Under the pieces are notes generated by a model. It made no database searches, was not told the origin of the DNA, and was given only the letters and a program-made list of their open reading frames with translations. Positions 17,808 through 28,800 of a stretch of DNA of 64,000 bases are shown piece by piece. Position 1 is the stretch's first letter, and every line of letters begins with the position of its first letter. A program made the position numbers and the translations under genes. Location: positions 1 to 64,000 of the forward strand of contig JARFRB010000136.1 in the NCBI GenBank assembly GCA_029287455.1, written 5' to 3'. The stretch is from Pelagibius litoralis (GTDB lineage Bacteria > Pseudomonadota > Alphaproteobacteria > Kiloniellales > DSM-21159).

Positions 17808-18908
17808 ATGATCCGTGGCGCGCGAAATCACGACCAGCTCCCTGACCTTCCGATGAAGGGCCGGGGAGCCGTGTCGAACCGGGCGGGACGTTTTGAAACC
17901 CATGACCGCGTGCGGATCGATGACGGTTGGGATGCAGCTCACGCCCTGCCGCCCGACCGCCCGCCGACGCGGGTCCTAAAAGACCGCAGCCGCGGCATCA
18001 TCTCGCGGAACACATCCCCCGACGTGCCCTTCGACAGGTCGATCAATCCTTATCGCGGATGCGAGCACGGTTGCGTCTATTGCTTCGCACGGCCCACCCA
18101 CTGCTATCTGGGCCTGTCGGCAGGCTTGGACTTCGAGACCCATATCTTCGCCAAGCACGACGCTCCGGAGCTTCTGAAGGCGGCCCTGGCCCGGCCGGGC
18201 TATCGGCCGCGCACCCTAGCGCTTGGCGCGGTCACGGACCCCTATCAGCCAATCGAGCGAGAGCTTCGCATCACGCGAGCCATCCTGGAGGTGCTTTGGG
18301 ATTGCCGGCATCCCGTCACCATTGTCACCAAGTCCGCGGGCGTCCTGCGAGACTTAGATATCCTGGGGCCCATGGCCCGGGAAGGCTTGGCCAAGGTCTG
18401 CCTTTCGATAACCTCCCTGGACCCAAAGCTGGCGCGACGGCTCGAACCGCGCGCCTCCGCCCCGGAGCGAAGACTGGCGGCGGTGGAGGGCCTGAGCCAG
18501 GCGGGGGTGCCGGTCGCGGTCCTGACAGCGCCCATGATTCCCGCCCTCAACGACCACGAGCTTGAAGCGCTCCTCGAGCGCTCGGCGGCTGCCGGCGCCA
18601 CAAGCGCCTCATATGTGCTGTTGCGTCTGCCGCTGGAAATCGCCGGGCTTTTCGAAGAATGGCTGGAAGCTCATTACCCCGACCGCCGCGATCGCGTGAT
18701 GAACCTGGTGCGCGGGACCCGGAACGGAAAGCTCTATGACAGCACTTGGGGCAAGCGCCAAACCGGCAGCGGGGTCTACGCAAAGCTCTTGGCCCGCCGC
18801 TTCGAGGCCACCGTGAAGCGCTTGGGATTGAACCGCCGCTCTTGGGAACTGGAATGCGGCAAGTTTCGGCGCCCCCGACCGGAGAGCCCTCAACTCGCCC
18901 TCTTTTGA
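17808..18908 (+). CDS. PA0069-family radical SAM protein (SplB-like)
   Basis: 366-residue radical SAM enzyme. The cluster motif is C-x3-C-x2-C in GCEHGCVYCF, at about 84-93 and directly after the INPYRG block. AKHDAPELL and LGAVTDPYQPIER are typical of the PA0069/Rv2578c group, which is distantly related to spore photoproduct lyase. The reaction is not known to me. An exact LexA-type SOS box 24 bases upstream implies DNA-damage induction, which would fit a DNA repair or tolerance role. It ends with a basic tail and LALF. The next gene is convergent, 10 bases away. Confidence 0.88.
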   Translation: MIRGARNHDQLPDLPMKGRGAVSNRAGRFETHDRVRIDDGWDAAHALPPDRPPTRVLKDRSRGIISRNTSPDVPFDRSINPYRGCEHGCVYCFARPTHCYLGLSAGLDFETHIFAKHDAPELLKAALARPGYRPRTLALGAVTDPYQPIERELRITRAILEVLWDCRHPVTIVTKSAGVLRDLDILGPMAREGLAKVCLSITSLDPKLARRLEPRASAPERRLAAVEGLSQAGVPVAVLTAPMIPALNDHELEALLERSAAAGATSASYVLLRLPLEIAGLFEEWLEAHYPDRRDRVMNLVRGTRNGKLYDSTWGKRQTGSGVYAKLLARRFEATVKRLGLNRRSWELECGKFRRPRPESPQLALF

Positions 18909-18918
18909 CGACCGGCGG

Positions 18919-19158
18919 CTAGAATGCCGCGATCAGACGCGAAACGCCGGCGAGAGAGCGGCGGTAGCGGGTGCGGGCAGCGAATGCACTTTGTGAAAAC
19001 CGCCCCAGCTCTCCGATCCACTGGCTGCAGATGCGAGAGGATTCACGGGCGCAGAGCTCCTCCGCCTCGGCGCGGTCCCGCGCTAGGGCCGCATGCACGA
19101 TGGAGTTCGGGTGTGCGCTCGGCTGCCCGCGGCGGAGTGTTGCGTTCGATAGCGGCAT
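18919..19158 (-). CDS. Small basic helical protein, 79 residues, unrecognised
   Basis: Unrecognised small gene. The start at MPLSNATLRR is supported by AGGAAGGA seven to eight bases upstream, one of the best ribosome sites in the window. The protein is basic and Ala/Arg-rich with no signal peptide. Residues 20-79 look almost wholly helical (ALARDRAEAEELCARES, then IGELGRFSQSAFAARTRYRRSL), with two cysteines. The longer open frame upstream of this Met has poor composition and is rejected. It is convergent with the radical SAM gene, 10 bases apart, and divergent from the antiporter gene. Possibly a small regulatory or nucleic-acid-binding protein, but nothing proves this. Confidence 0.6.
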   Translation of the reverse strand: MPLSNATLRRGQPSAHPNSIVHAALARDRAEAEELCARESSRICSQWIGELGRFSQSAFAARTRYRRSLAGVSRLIAAF

Positions 19159-19387
19159 TCGGTGCTTCCTTCCTGACTGCTGACCTGGGAGTTGCCTATC
19201 GATGCCCTGCGACGCAGGAGCCGTGCCAACCGCCGGAAACCGTCTCATGTGCCGGTTGCGGCCGATTGGTGCGAGCAAAGACCGCGCAGCAGGCGGCAGA
19301 AGTTTCCGGCCGCCGCGGCAAGTTCCTCCAGCCAAAAGCCCCGAAAGTCTCTAGGAGGCTCGGGCGCCCTTGTCCTAGTCTTGCGTC

Positions 19388-20791
19388 ATGGAAGGTATGC
19401 ACGACCATGGCCAGCTAACCGGGATCGCCGTGGTGGCCCTTGCCGCCTTGGCTTGCGGCATGCTGCTGACCCGGCTGCGCCAGCCCGCGATCGTAGGCTA
19501 CATCCTGGCGGGGGTTCTGCTTGGGCCAAGCGCCTTGGGACTGGTGCAAGACAGGGCGATCATCCAGCTGCTGGCCGAGATGGGGGTGCTGCTTCTGCTG
19601 TTTCTCATCGGCATGGAGCTATCGCTAAGAGCATTCCGGGATGTTGCCGGAATCGCAATTCTGACCACGCTCGCCCAGATCGTGCTGGGCATCGCCAGCA
19701 TGTTCGCCCTCTCGACGTTGCTCGATTGGTCCTGGGAGCTTTCCATCGTGATGGGCTTCGTGGTCGCGCTGTCCAGCACGGCGGTGGCGGTCAAGATGCT
19801 GGAGGAGATCGGCGAGCTCAGAACGCGGGTGGGCCAGGTGACCGTCGGCGTGCTCATCGCCCAGGATCTCGCCGTGGTGCCGATGATGCTGACAGTCAGC
19901 GCCTTGGGGGCGTTGCAGCGGGGCGGCGGCGACGGCGAGGAGATCGCGGTGCTGGGCTGGACGGCCGTGGGCAAGATCGCGTTCTCTGTCGGCTTCCTCG
20001 TCTTCCTGATTCTCTGGTTGAGCCGGCGGGAACGGCTCCACCTGCCCTTCGCCAAGCTGGTGGGCAACCATGTGGACCTGACCCCCCTCGCGGGCCTGGC
20101 GTTCTGCTTTGGCGCGGCCGCCGCCTCGGGCTTGCTTGGTCTGTCGCCAGCCTATGGGGCCTTCCTGGCAGGTTTGGTGATTGGCAACTCGACCGGCCGA
20201 AAGGTCATGCTGCGCCATACCCAGCCCGTGCAATCGATCCTCTTGATGGTGTTTTTCCTATCGGTGGGCTTGCTGCTCGATCTGCGCTTCCTCTGGGACA
20301 ATCTAGGCAGCGTTCTGGCCTTGCTGTTCTTCATCTTCGTGCTGAAGACGCTGCTGAACATCGGGGCGCTGCGGCTCTTCGGGGAGACCTGGCCGCGCGC
20401 CTTCATGTCTGGCGTCGTGCTGGGGCAGATCGGTGAGTTCTCCTTCGTGCTCGCGGCACTCGGCCTGACCGCAGGCGTGGTCTCCTTCGACGCGCACCGC
20501 CTGATTGTTGCCTTGACGGTGCTCTCCTTGATCCTGGCACCCTTCTATCTGGTGGTGGCGCGCAGGACCCACCGGGCCTTGCTGCTGGGCATCACTTCCG
20601 GCCGGGAGACGGTGCGCCTGGCCTTTGGCAACGAGGCGGCCGCGGTGGCCCGCTCGGCCGGCCGGGCGGAGGACATGATGGTCACCATGGCCACAGGCGC
20701 CACGCGCTGGGTCGGGGACTTGATGCCGAGTTCAAGCCGCCGGTCGGCCGGCCCGCCGGGAGACACGCCCCGCCCCAAGCGCAGGCACTGA
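19388..20791 (+). CDS. Cation:proton antiporter, CPA2/Kef family (membrane domain only)
   Basis: 467-residue integral membrane protein with about 11-12 helices of the Na+/H+ exchanger domain. The family start LRQPAIVGYILAGVLLGPSALG is at about 30-51. LIGMELSL (about 78-85), VALSSTAVAVKMLEE and GQIGEFSFVLAALGL follow. It lacks the TrkA-N ligand-binding and TrkA-C domains of full KefB/KefC proteins; after about residue 400 there is only a short hydrophilic Arg/Pro tail. It probably exchanges K+ or Na+ for H+. The start is ATG 19388 or 19397. The gene ends five bases before rnhB, so the two are probably co-transcribed. Confidence 0.9.
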   Translation: MEGMHDHGQLTGIAVVALAALACGMLLTRLRQPAIVGYILAGVLLGPSALGLVQDRAIIQLLAEMGVLLLLFLIGMELSLRAFRDVAGIAILTTLAQIVLGIASMFALSTLLDWSWELSIVMGFVVALSSTAVAVKMLEEIGELRTRVGQVTVGVLIAQDLAVVPMMLTVSALGALQRGGGDGEEIAVLGWTAVGKIAFSVGFLVFLILWLSRRERLHLPFAKLVGNHVDLTPLAGLAFCFGAAAASGLLGLSPAYGAFLAGLVIGNSTGRKVMLRHTQPVQSILLMVFFLSVGLLLDLRFLWDNLGSVLALLFFIFVLKTLLNIGALRLFGETWPRAFMSGVVLGQIGEFSFVLAALGLTAGVVSFDAHRLIVALTVLSLILAPFYLVVARRTHRALLLGITSGRETVRLAFGNEAAAVARSAGRAEDMMVTMATGATRWVGDLMPSSSRRSAGPPGDTPRPKRRH

Positions 20792-20796
20792 ATCCC

Positions 20797-21418
20797 ATGC
20801 CGCATTTCGAACTTGAAACCTCGCTGGGAGCCACGACGGGGCAGGTTGTGGCCGGTATCGACGAGGTCGGCCGCGGCCCCTTGGCCGGGCCTGTCGTCGC
20901 GGGGGCAGTCTGCTTTCCCGGCGGCGCAGTGCCATCGGACTTGGCCGAACGCCTCGACGATTCAAAGCGCCTGACCCCAAGCTTGCGCGAATTGCTGGCC
21001 AGGGAAATCCATGCGCAGGCACGCACAGCCATCGGCATTGCCAGCGTCGCCGAGATCGATCGCCTGAATATCCTGGAGGCGAGCCTGCTGGCCATGACGC
21101 GGGCAGCCGAAGGGCTGGGTGTCGCGCTGGACGCCATCTTGGTGGACGGCCGCCACATCCCGAAACTGCCCTGCCCCGCGACCGCGGTGGTGGGTGGTGA
21201 CGGGATCAGCCTTTCCATCGCCGCCGCCTCCATCGTCGCGAAGGTCCACCGGGACGAACTCATGCGCGCGGCCTCCATGGACCACCCCGGCTATGGCTGG
21301 GAAACCAACGCCGGGTACGGCACGGCGGCCCACCTCGAAGCCTTGCGGTCGCTGGGGGTGACGGAGATGCACAGGCGCTCTTTTCGCCCAGTGCGTGAAG
21401 CCTTGGCCCTAAATTACT

Positions 21419-21420
<2 letters not shown>
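20797..21420 (+). CDS. rnhB: Ribonuclease HII
   Basis: 207-residue endonuclease that cuts RNA in RNA/DNA hybrids and nicks at single ribonucleotides in DNA. The catalytic DEDD set is visible: Asp-Glu in GIDEVGRGPLAGPVVAG (about 24-40), Asp in ILVDGRHIP (about 114-122) and a final Asp in the AKVHRDELM region (about 150). Its tail is short. It begins five bases after the antiporter stop. The TGA stop overlaps the first of three GANTC sites that precede ccrM. rnhB directly before ccrM is a common alphaproteobacterial order. Confidence 0.95.
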
Positions 21421-22631
<1,211 letters not shown>

Positions 22632-22661
22632 GAGGTGTCGGGGGCGCAGGCCAGCCCTTTA

Positions 22662-22682
22662 CTTCGGCTTTGCAAGCCGAAG
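22662..22682. terminator. Hairpin at the ccrM/mutY convergent junction
   Basis: CTTCGGCTT (22662-22670), loop TGC, AAGCCGAAG (22674-22682): a perfect 9-base stem. It lies between the convergent ccrM and mutY stops, where a bidirectional terminator is expected. No T run follows on either strand, so its strength as an intrinsic terminator is doubtful. Confidence 0.45.
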
Positions 22683-22741
22683 GCCTGACAATGACGGAAA
22701 AATGGCCCGCGCTTCACGATCACGGGCGAAGGGAACGCCCA

Positions 22742-23806
22742 TTAGCCCCAAAGGGCATGACGGGCGATCTTCTTCATGACGCTGGGCAGACCGGCGCTGC
22801 CCAGGGCATCGAAGGCGACCCACTGCCCTTCCTGCTCCGTGAGCGGGCCCAGGGCTTGTGCCGACCAAACTTCGAGCTCCAGATGAAAGTGGGTGAAGGT
22901 GTGACGCACGCGGCCGGGTAGCGTGTCCCAGGCCGCGGCCGCGGGCGCTTGAGCCAAGGCCTCCCCTTCGCTCCACCCCTCCGCGCGCCACTCGGTCGAG
23001 GGCACCTCGATCATGCCGCCCAAAAGGCCACGCGGGGGACGGCGGCGCAAGAACACGCTGCCATCAGCCTTCGTAAGCCAAAACGCCACCCCCTGACGCG
23101 TCGGCTTGTCGGCCTTGGGCGCCTTGCGGGGCAAGCTCTCCGCCATGCCCGCGGCGCGGCCGAGGCAGAGCGTTTCCAAGGGGCAGAGCAGGCATTTCGG
23201 CGCGCGGGGCACGCAGATCGTGGCCCCCAGATCCATCTGGGCTTGCGCGAAATCCCCCGGCCGATCCTTGGGCGTTAGGCTGGTGGCCAAGCGCTTTATT
23301 TCCGGTTTGGCAGCCGGCAACGCCGCCTCCACCGCGAAGAGCCGCGCTATCACGCGCTCTATGTTGCCGTCCACCGGGCTCGCCGGCTGGTCGAAGGCGA
23401 TGGCGGCAATGGCAGCGCCGGTGTAGGGGCCGATGCCGGGCAGTGCGAGCAACTCCGCCTCGCTCGCCGGAAACCGCCCGCCGTGCTCCCGAGACACGAC
23501 TTGCGCGCAGGCATGCAAGTTGCGAGCGCGCGCGTAGTAGCCAAGACCCGCCCAAGCCGCCAAAACCTCATCCAAGGGCGTGGCGGCCAAGGCTTCGACA
23601 CTCGGCCAGCGTTCGAGGAAGGCATCGAAATAGGGTCCCACCGCGGCGACCGTGGTCTGCTGCAGCATGATCTCGGAAAGCCAGACGCGATATGGGTCGG
23701 CCTGCTCCCCCGGCGCCGCGCGCCATGGCAGGGACCGCCTATGCCGGTCGTACCAGGAAAGAATCCTCCTGGCGACGTCCACCCTCCTTGGCCTCTTGCT
23801 GGTCAC
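22742..23806 (-). CDS. mutY: A/G-specific adenine glycosylase
   Basis: Removes adenine mispaired with 8-oxoguanine. It has 354 residues from GTG 23806, which has GGAG eight bases upstream; a TTG five codons earlier is the alternative. The catalytic Glu is in LSEIMLQQTTV (about 45), and the HhH motif is in LPGIGPYTGAAI. The catalytic Asp is in SPVDGNIERV. The 4Fe-4S ligands follow the C-x6-C-x2-C-x5-C pattern in CVPRAPKCLLCPLETLC. The C-terminal NUDIX-like 8-oxoG recognition domain runs to the end (LLGGMIEVPS, HTFTHFHLEL). It is divergent from the PepSY gene; mutY-DUF721-dsbA-smc is a common alphaproteobacterial neighbourhood. Confidence 0.95.
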   Translation of the reverse strand: MTSKRPRRVDVARRILSWYDRHRRSLPWRAAPGEQADPYRVWLSEIMLQQTTVAAVGPYFDAFLERWPSVEALAATPLDEVLAAWAGLGYYARARNLHACAQVVSREHGGRFPASEAELLALPGIGPYTGAAIAAIAFDQPASPVDGNIERVIARLFAVEAALPAAKPEIKRLATSLTPKDRPGDFAQAQMDLGATICVPRAPKCLLCPLETLCLGRAAGMAESLPRKAPKADKPTRQGVAFWLTKADGSVFLRRRPPRGLLGGMIEVPSTEWRAEGWSEGEALAQAPAAAAWDTLPGRVRHTFTHFHLELEVWSAQALGPLTEQEGQWVAFDALGSAGLPSVMKKIARHALWG

Positions 23807-23873
23807 TGGCGAAGGCTCCAATTACGGCTCTATACTCAGCCAACAACAATCGGGAGGAAAGGTTCGGGAGTCC

Positions 23874-24359
23874 ATGGGCAAGCGCATAACATTAAGCAAA
23901 TCGCGCATCATCCTGGCTTGCGGATTGTCAGGGCTGGCGGCGGCGGCGGCCGCGGTGATCGCCGGCCCGATTCTTTTTAGTGGAGGCGACCAAGCAGACT
24001 TGCGGCCCGCCCGCTTGATGGGGCCGGACGCCGCCACGGCTCATTTAACGCGAGCGGGCTACGATGTCGACAGAATCGATCGCCAGGGCAGTCTCTACGA
24101 GGCCACGTTGACCTCTGGAGCCCGGGTATATCTCGACGCCGCGACCGGCGAGGTGATGCAGCCGCCGGCGAGCACCGGCCCGGCCCTATCCGTCGACCGG
24201 GTGCGTGCCCAGCTCGTGAAAGTGGGATGGCGGGACATCGGTCCGGTGCTATGGCAGGAAGGTGGCTACCGTGTCGAAGCGATCGACTCGAATGGCGCGC
24301 GCTTCGAACTGCTGCTCGACACCTACAATGGCGATATCCTGGGGCGCGAGGCGCGATGA
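23874..24359 (+). CDS. PepSY-domain membrane-anchored protein
   Basis: 161 residues from ATG 23874; the frame is open further upstream, but that part overlaps mutY and has no coding character. One hydrophobic segment (about 11-34, Ala-rich, ending at GPILFSGG) anchors or exports it. The rest holds two PepSY-like units. The first has AGYDVDRIDRQGSLYEATL followed by ARVYLDAATGEVM; the second has EGGYRVEAIDSNG followed by FELLLDTYNGDILG. PepSY domains are thought to inhibit or bind proteases. The function here is unknown. Its TGA overlaps the ATG of the DUF721 gene (ATGA). Confidence 0.75.
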   Translation: MGKRITLSKSRIILACGLSGLAAAAAAVIAGPILFSGGDQADLRPARLMGPDAATAHLTRAGYDVDRIDRQGSLYEATLTSGARVYLDAATGEVMQPPASTGPALSVDRVRAQLVKVGWRDIGPVLWQEGGYRVEAIDSNGARFELLLDTYNGDILGREAR

Positions 24360-24901
24360 CGCGAGGCCCGATGTCGCGAAGCCCGGGGGATCGCAGGACA
24401 AGCAACGGCGGCTTGCGTTCGGTTGGCTCTACCCTCCAGCGGGTCGCCGGCAAGACTCTGCGGAACCTGAACAGCGCCGAAGCCACCTTGCTGACGGAAT
24501 GGGCTGCGATCGCCGGGGCGGAGCTCGCCGCGCGTGCGCGGCCGCGCCGCCTGAAATTCCCCCGGGCGTCGGAACGGCGCGAAGGCACCTTGGTTCTGTC
24601 GGTGGATCCCGCCTTCGCCCTGGACCTGCAGCATGGCCAAGATGTCCTAATCGAACGGGTCAACGGCTTCTTCGGCTATCGCGCCGTTGCCAGGATCCTG
24701 CTGGAGCAGCGGCCCTTGGCCCAAGCGCCGGCGCCAAGCCCCAGGGTCCCATCGCGCACTGCGCCCGCGCCGCCAGCGAGTGCAGGTCTTCTCGCCTCGC
24801 GGGTTGACGGGATCGGTGATGAAACCCTGCGCCTGGCGCTCTTGCGCCTTGGCACGGCGGTTGCCGCCCGCCAAGCCGCGCGGGGCCTCAAATCGAAGTG
24901 A
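24356..24901 (+). CDS. DUF721 / DciA-like protein
   Basis: 181 residues starting at the ATG that overlaps the PepSY stop (ATGA at 24356-24359); the longer frame upstream is rejected as it lies inside the PepSY gene. The DUF721 domain lies at about 20-115: LLTEWAAIAGAELAARARP, then LKFP, and GTLVLSVDPAFALDLQH, followed by an INxxFG-like VNGFFGY. Proteins of this family include DciA, the loader of replicative helicase DnaB in many bacteria. A Pro/Ala linker leads to a second helical segment. A DNA replication role is therefore likely but not shown by the sequence alone. Confidence 0.8.
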   Translation: MTRGPMSRSPGDRRTSNGGLRSVGSTLQRVAGKTLRNLNSAEATLLTEWAAIAGAELAARARPRRLKFPRASERREGTLVLSVDPAFALDLQHGQDVLIERVNGFFGYRAVARILLEQRPLAQAPAPSPRVPSRTAPAPPASAGLLASRVDGIGDETLRLALLRLGTAVAARQAARGLKSK

Positions 24902-25080
24902 ACAGGCGAAAAAACGAGGGATCCGGCTAGTAACGGCCGCCAGCGATCCCAGATCCCAGGAATAGGGTGCCATAAATGCGCTGGCGCCCGAGGGTGACAC
25001 AGGCCGAAGCTGTGGATATTTGCATACTTGTGGAATCACCCTTTGCTGTCTAGCATCAACAACATCTAGTGGGTGGGATC

Positions 25081-25722
25081 ATGAATCGACGGAATATACT
25101 GCTGACTGCGACGGCGATAGCAGCGGCGGCGCCCTTTGTGACACGCTTGACCGGAGTGACGCCGGCACAGGCTCAAACCGCCAACGCGGCCCTGGTTTCC
25201 GACACTGATCGGGTGCTCGGCGATCCCGAGGCACCGGTCACGATCCTGGAATATTCCTCCTTAACCTGCCCCCACTGCGCCAGTTTCCACACGCAAACGC
25301 TTCCGCAAGTGAAGGAAGAGTGGATCGACACCGGAAAGGCGAAACTGGTCTATCGCCACTTCCCGCTCGACCGCTTGGCCCTTTACGCTGCCATGACAGC
25401 CAGTTGCCTGCCGACGGACCGGGCGTACTTCGCCTTCCTCGATGTGCTCTTCAAGACGCAGGACCAGTGGTCGCGCGCTCAAGATCCGATGGGAGAACTG
25501 GCGGCCATGGCGCGAACGGCCGGGCTTGGGCAAGAAAAGTTCGAGGCTTGCGTCGCGGACCAAGATCTCGCGGATTCCATCCTGCAACAGCGCTTGGACG
25601 GCTCACAGGCTTTTGACATTCAGGCAACGCCGACCTTCGTGATCAACGGCAAGAAGGTGTCTGGCGCGCTGCCATACGAGGATTTCGCGAAAACGCTGAG
25701 CGAGGTTCACGAAGCGTCGTAG
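25081..25722 (+). CDS. DsbA-family thiol:disulfide oxidoreductase
   Basis: 213-residue periplasmic thioredoxin-fold protein. The N-terminus MNRRNILLTATAIAAAAP is a signal with a twin-arginine-like start. The active site is CPHC at 63-66, in YSSLTCPHCASFH. The helical insert runs at about 80-160, and the cis-Pro loop is ATPTFVING (about 183-191). The DSBA-like group with CPHC usually oxidises or shuffles disulfides of exported proteins. ATG 25081 is preferred over the GTG four codons upstream because the signal begins there. It precedes smc by 81 bases, as in many alphaproteobacteria. It has 179 unremarkable bases upstream. Confidence 0.92.
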   Translation: MNRRNILLTATAIAAAAPFVTRLTGVTPAQAQTANAALVSDTDRVLGDPEAPVTILEYSSLTCPHCASFHTQTLPQVKEEWIDTGKAKLVYRHFPLDRLALYAAMTASCLPTDRAYFAFLDVLFKTQDQWSRAQDPMGELAAMARTAGLGQEKFEACVADQDLADSILQQRLDGSQAFDIQATPTFVINGKKVSGALPYEDFAKTLSEVHEAS

Positions 25723-25728
25723 GGGAGT

Positions 25729-25745
25729 CCCCGGGTTCGCCGGGG
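25729..25745 (+). terminator. GC-rich hairpin after dsbA
   Basis: CCCCGG (25729-25734), loop GTTCG, CCGGGG (25740-25745) starts six bases after the dsbA stop. No T run follows, so it may be a weak terminator or an mRNA 3' stabiliser ahead of smc. GANTC sites overlap both edges (25725-25729 and 25745-25749). Confidence 0.35.
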
Positions 25746-25803
25746 AATCTCGCCAGACCTTTGGACCGCGCCCGGCACAAGACATTAGGGGGCTTTTCTA
25801 GGT

Positions 25804-28800
25804 TTGGCACAGTTCGTCCGTCTTCGCCTCAGCGGCTTCAAGTCCTTCGTCGATCCCACGGACCTGTCGATCGAACCGGGCATGACCGGCGTTGTCGGCC
25901 CCAATGGTTGCGGCAAGTCCAATCTGGTCGAAGCTTTGAAGTGGGTGATGGGCGAAACCTCCGCCAAGCGCATGCGTGGCGGTGAGATGGACGACGTGAT
26001 CTTCGGCGGCAGTGCAAACCGGCCATCGCGCAACCTCGCTGAAGTCGCCTTGCTGCTCGATAACAGCGACCGCCGCGCCCCGGCCGCCTTCAACGAGTTC
26101 GACCAGCTCGACGTGGTGCGCCGCATTGAGCGCGAGAAGGGCTCGAACTACCGCATTAACGGCAAGGAAGTCCGGGCTCGCGACGTTCAGTTGCTGTTCG
26201 CGGACAACGCCACCGGCGCACATTCCACGGCCATGGTCAGCCAAGGGCGCGTGGGTGCCATCATCAACGCCAAGCCCGCCGACCGCCGTCTCTTGCTTGA
26301 AGAAGCCGCCGGGATCACGGGGCTGCACTCCCGGCGCCACGAGGCCGAGTTGCGGTTGCGCGCGGCGGAAACCACTCTCGAGCGTCTCGACGACGTGATC
26401 GGCACCCTGGAAAGCCAGCTCCAAGGACTGCGCCGCCAGGCCCGCCAAGCCACCCGCTACCGCAACATCGCCGGCCATCTGCGCCGCAACGAAGCCATCC
26501 TGCTGCACTTGGATAGCCTCGCCGCGCAAGAGGCGCTTATTCGGGCGCGGGACCATTTCGCCTCGGCGGAGGCGGAGGTAGCGCGGCTCACGGAAGTTGT
26601 TGCCTCGGCCTCGACCGAACAAGCCGAGGCGGCGGCCGACCTGCCGCCACTGCGTCAGCGGGAAGCCGAGGCGGCGGCGGCCCTGCAGCGCCTTTTGCTG
26701 GAGCGCGACAGTCTAGACCGCGACGAAGCGCAGGTTGCGGCTGCCCAGCGCCAAGCGAATGAGCGTCTCGCGCAACTCGAGGGAGACCTTGGCCGAGCGG
26801 CGAGCTTGTCTCAGGACGCCGGGGAAGCGCGAACGCGCCTCACCGAAGAGCGCACGGAACTCGAGCAGGCCATCGCGAGTGAAGGTGAAGCGGGTCAAGC
26901 CGCCGAGGCGGAGCGGGAACGGAACGCCGCGGCGGTGGCGGAACAAGAGACTGCCGTAACGGCTTTGGCGGAGAAAGTCGCGGCCGACGAAGCACGCGGA
27001 AACGCGATGGAACGCCGCGTCGGCGAGCTGCGCGAGCGCTTGTCCCGCTTGAAAGACCGTCTCACCGAGACAGAAAGCGAGCGCGAGCGCCTGGAAAGCG
27101 AAACTCTGGATCGCGAAGTCCTGGACAACGCGGAGCAGGCTCTCGCCGAAGCAGAAACCGCGCTGGAAAGCAGCCGCGTCGAAGTTGAAGCCGCCGAGGC
27201 GAAGCTTCAGGAAGCCCGCGCGGAGGAAGCCTCCCGCCGCAGTGCCGCTCAACAGGCCGAGTCGGAGCGCGCGCGGCTGTCAGCCGAGGTCGCTGGCCTC
27301 GCGGCCATTCTGGAGAAGGGCCAATCGGATATCTGGTCCCCGGTGGTGGATCAGGTGAGCGTCACGCCCGGTTACGAGGCGGCTCTGGGAGCCGCCTTGG
27401 GCGACGATCTGGACGTCCCGGCGGACGAAGCCGCTCCAGTGCACTGGGAGACGCTTCCACCGCTTGTCTCGCCCCCCGCTTTGCCGAACGGTTCGGTGCC
27501 CTTGTCCGACAAGGTAACGGCGCCGAAAGCTCTGGCGCGCTGTCTTTCGCAAGTAGGTGTGGTTGACTCGCCGGCGGCCGGAGCGCGCCTGCAGGCCGAA
27601 CTCCAGCCCGGCCAGCGCTTGGTCACGAAGGACGGCGCGCTATGGCGCTGGGACGGGCTGACCGCGAAGGCCGACGCCCCCACCGCGGCCGCTCAGCGCC
27701 TGGAACAGAAGAACCGCCTCGCGGATCTGCGCGACAGCTTGCCCGGTCTGGAGAAGCGAGCGAACGACGTAGCGGAGGCCCATCAAGCGGCACAGGCCGC
27801 CGCCGAGGCCGCCGCCACCGCCGAGCGCGGAACCCGGGAACAGCAGCGCGCCGCCTACGCTGAAGTTGGCCGCCAAAGGGATGCCTTGGGTCGACTGCAC
27901 CAGCAGGCCGCAGCGGCGAACTCAAAGCTGACGGCCCTCTCGGAAGCCGCAGCGCGAATCGCAACGGATCTGGAGGAGACCGAGGCGGAGCTGGAACAAG
28001 GGACCGCCGATCTGGCCGCCCTACCGGACCTGGCAAGCGAACGGGCGCGCCTTTCGGATCTGCGCGGGGAGCTCGCCCAGCGGCGGGCGGTGCTGGTCGA
28101 GGCCGAGGCCACGGCGCAAAGGCTGTCACGCGAAGCCGAAGCCCGCCGCGAGCGCCTGCTCGCCATCGAACGCGAAGATACATCCTGGCAGCGGCGCGGC
28201 GAGGAGACCCAGCGCCACATGGAAGACCTGAAAGCCCGGCGGGCGCAGGTCGAGGAAGAACTGTCGGCGCTTGCCGAACGTCCCGCGCAAATCGCCGAGC
28301 AGCGCGCAGCCCTCGTGGAGCGGATCGAGAGCGCCGAGAACACACGCCGCGCCGCTGCTGACAGTCTTGCGCTTGGCGAAACGCGGCAAAGCCAGGCCGA
28401 CCGCGCTCTGAAAACCGCCGAGCACGATCTTTCGGCCGCGCGCGAGGAGCGGGTGCGGGGCGAAGCCGCCGTAAGCCAGGCCGAGCAAGGGCTGGTGACC
28501 CTTGAGGAGCGGGTTCGTGAGCGTTTGGAATGCACCGTCGACCAGGTGTTGGAGCTAACCCAGCTCGCGCCGGATCAGGACCTGCCGGGACGCGAAGAGA
28601 TCGAAGTCAAGGTCCAGCGCTTGATTCGCGAGCGCGAAGGGATCGGCGCGGTGAATCTGCGCGCGGAAAGCGAAGCGGCGGAAGTCGAGCAGCAAATCGA
28701 CGGCATGCAGAACGAGCGGGCGGACCTTACCGCGGCGATTGCCCGCTTGCGGCAGGGCATTTCAAGCCTGAACCGGGAAGGCCGCGAGCGGCTGCTGGCG

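Noticed and set aside
18924-19418. Plus-strand frame with closely spaced cysteines (SCAGCGRLV) opposite the 79-residue gene
   Set aside because: Cys spacing suggested a zinc ribbon, but there is no ribosome site, the start is arbitrary and the opposite strand has a much better supported gene.
19192-20436. A 414-codon plus-strand frame overlapping the antiporter gene in another frame
   Set aside because: The antiporter frame gives coherent membrane helices; this one is Arg/Gly-rich noise.
23652-23873. Upstream extension of the PepSY gene into mutY
   Set aside because: The extension has no signal character and overlaps the certain mutY N-terminus; ATG 23874 directly precedes the hydrophobic segment.
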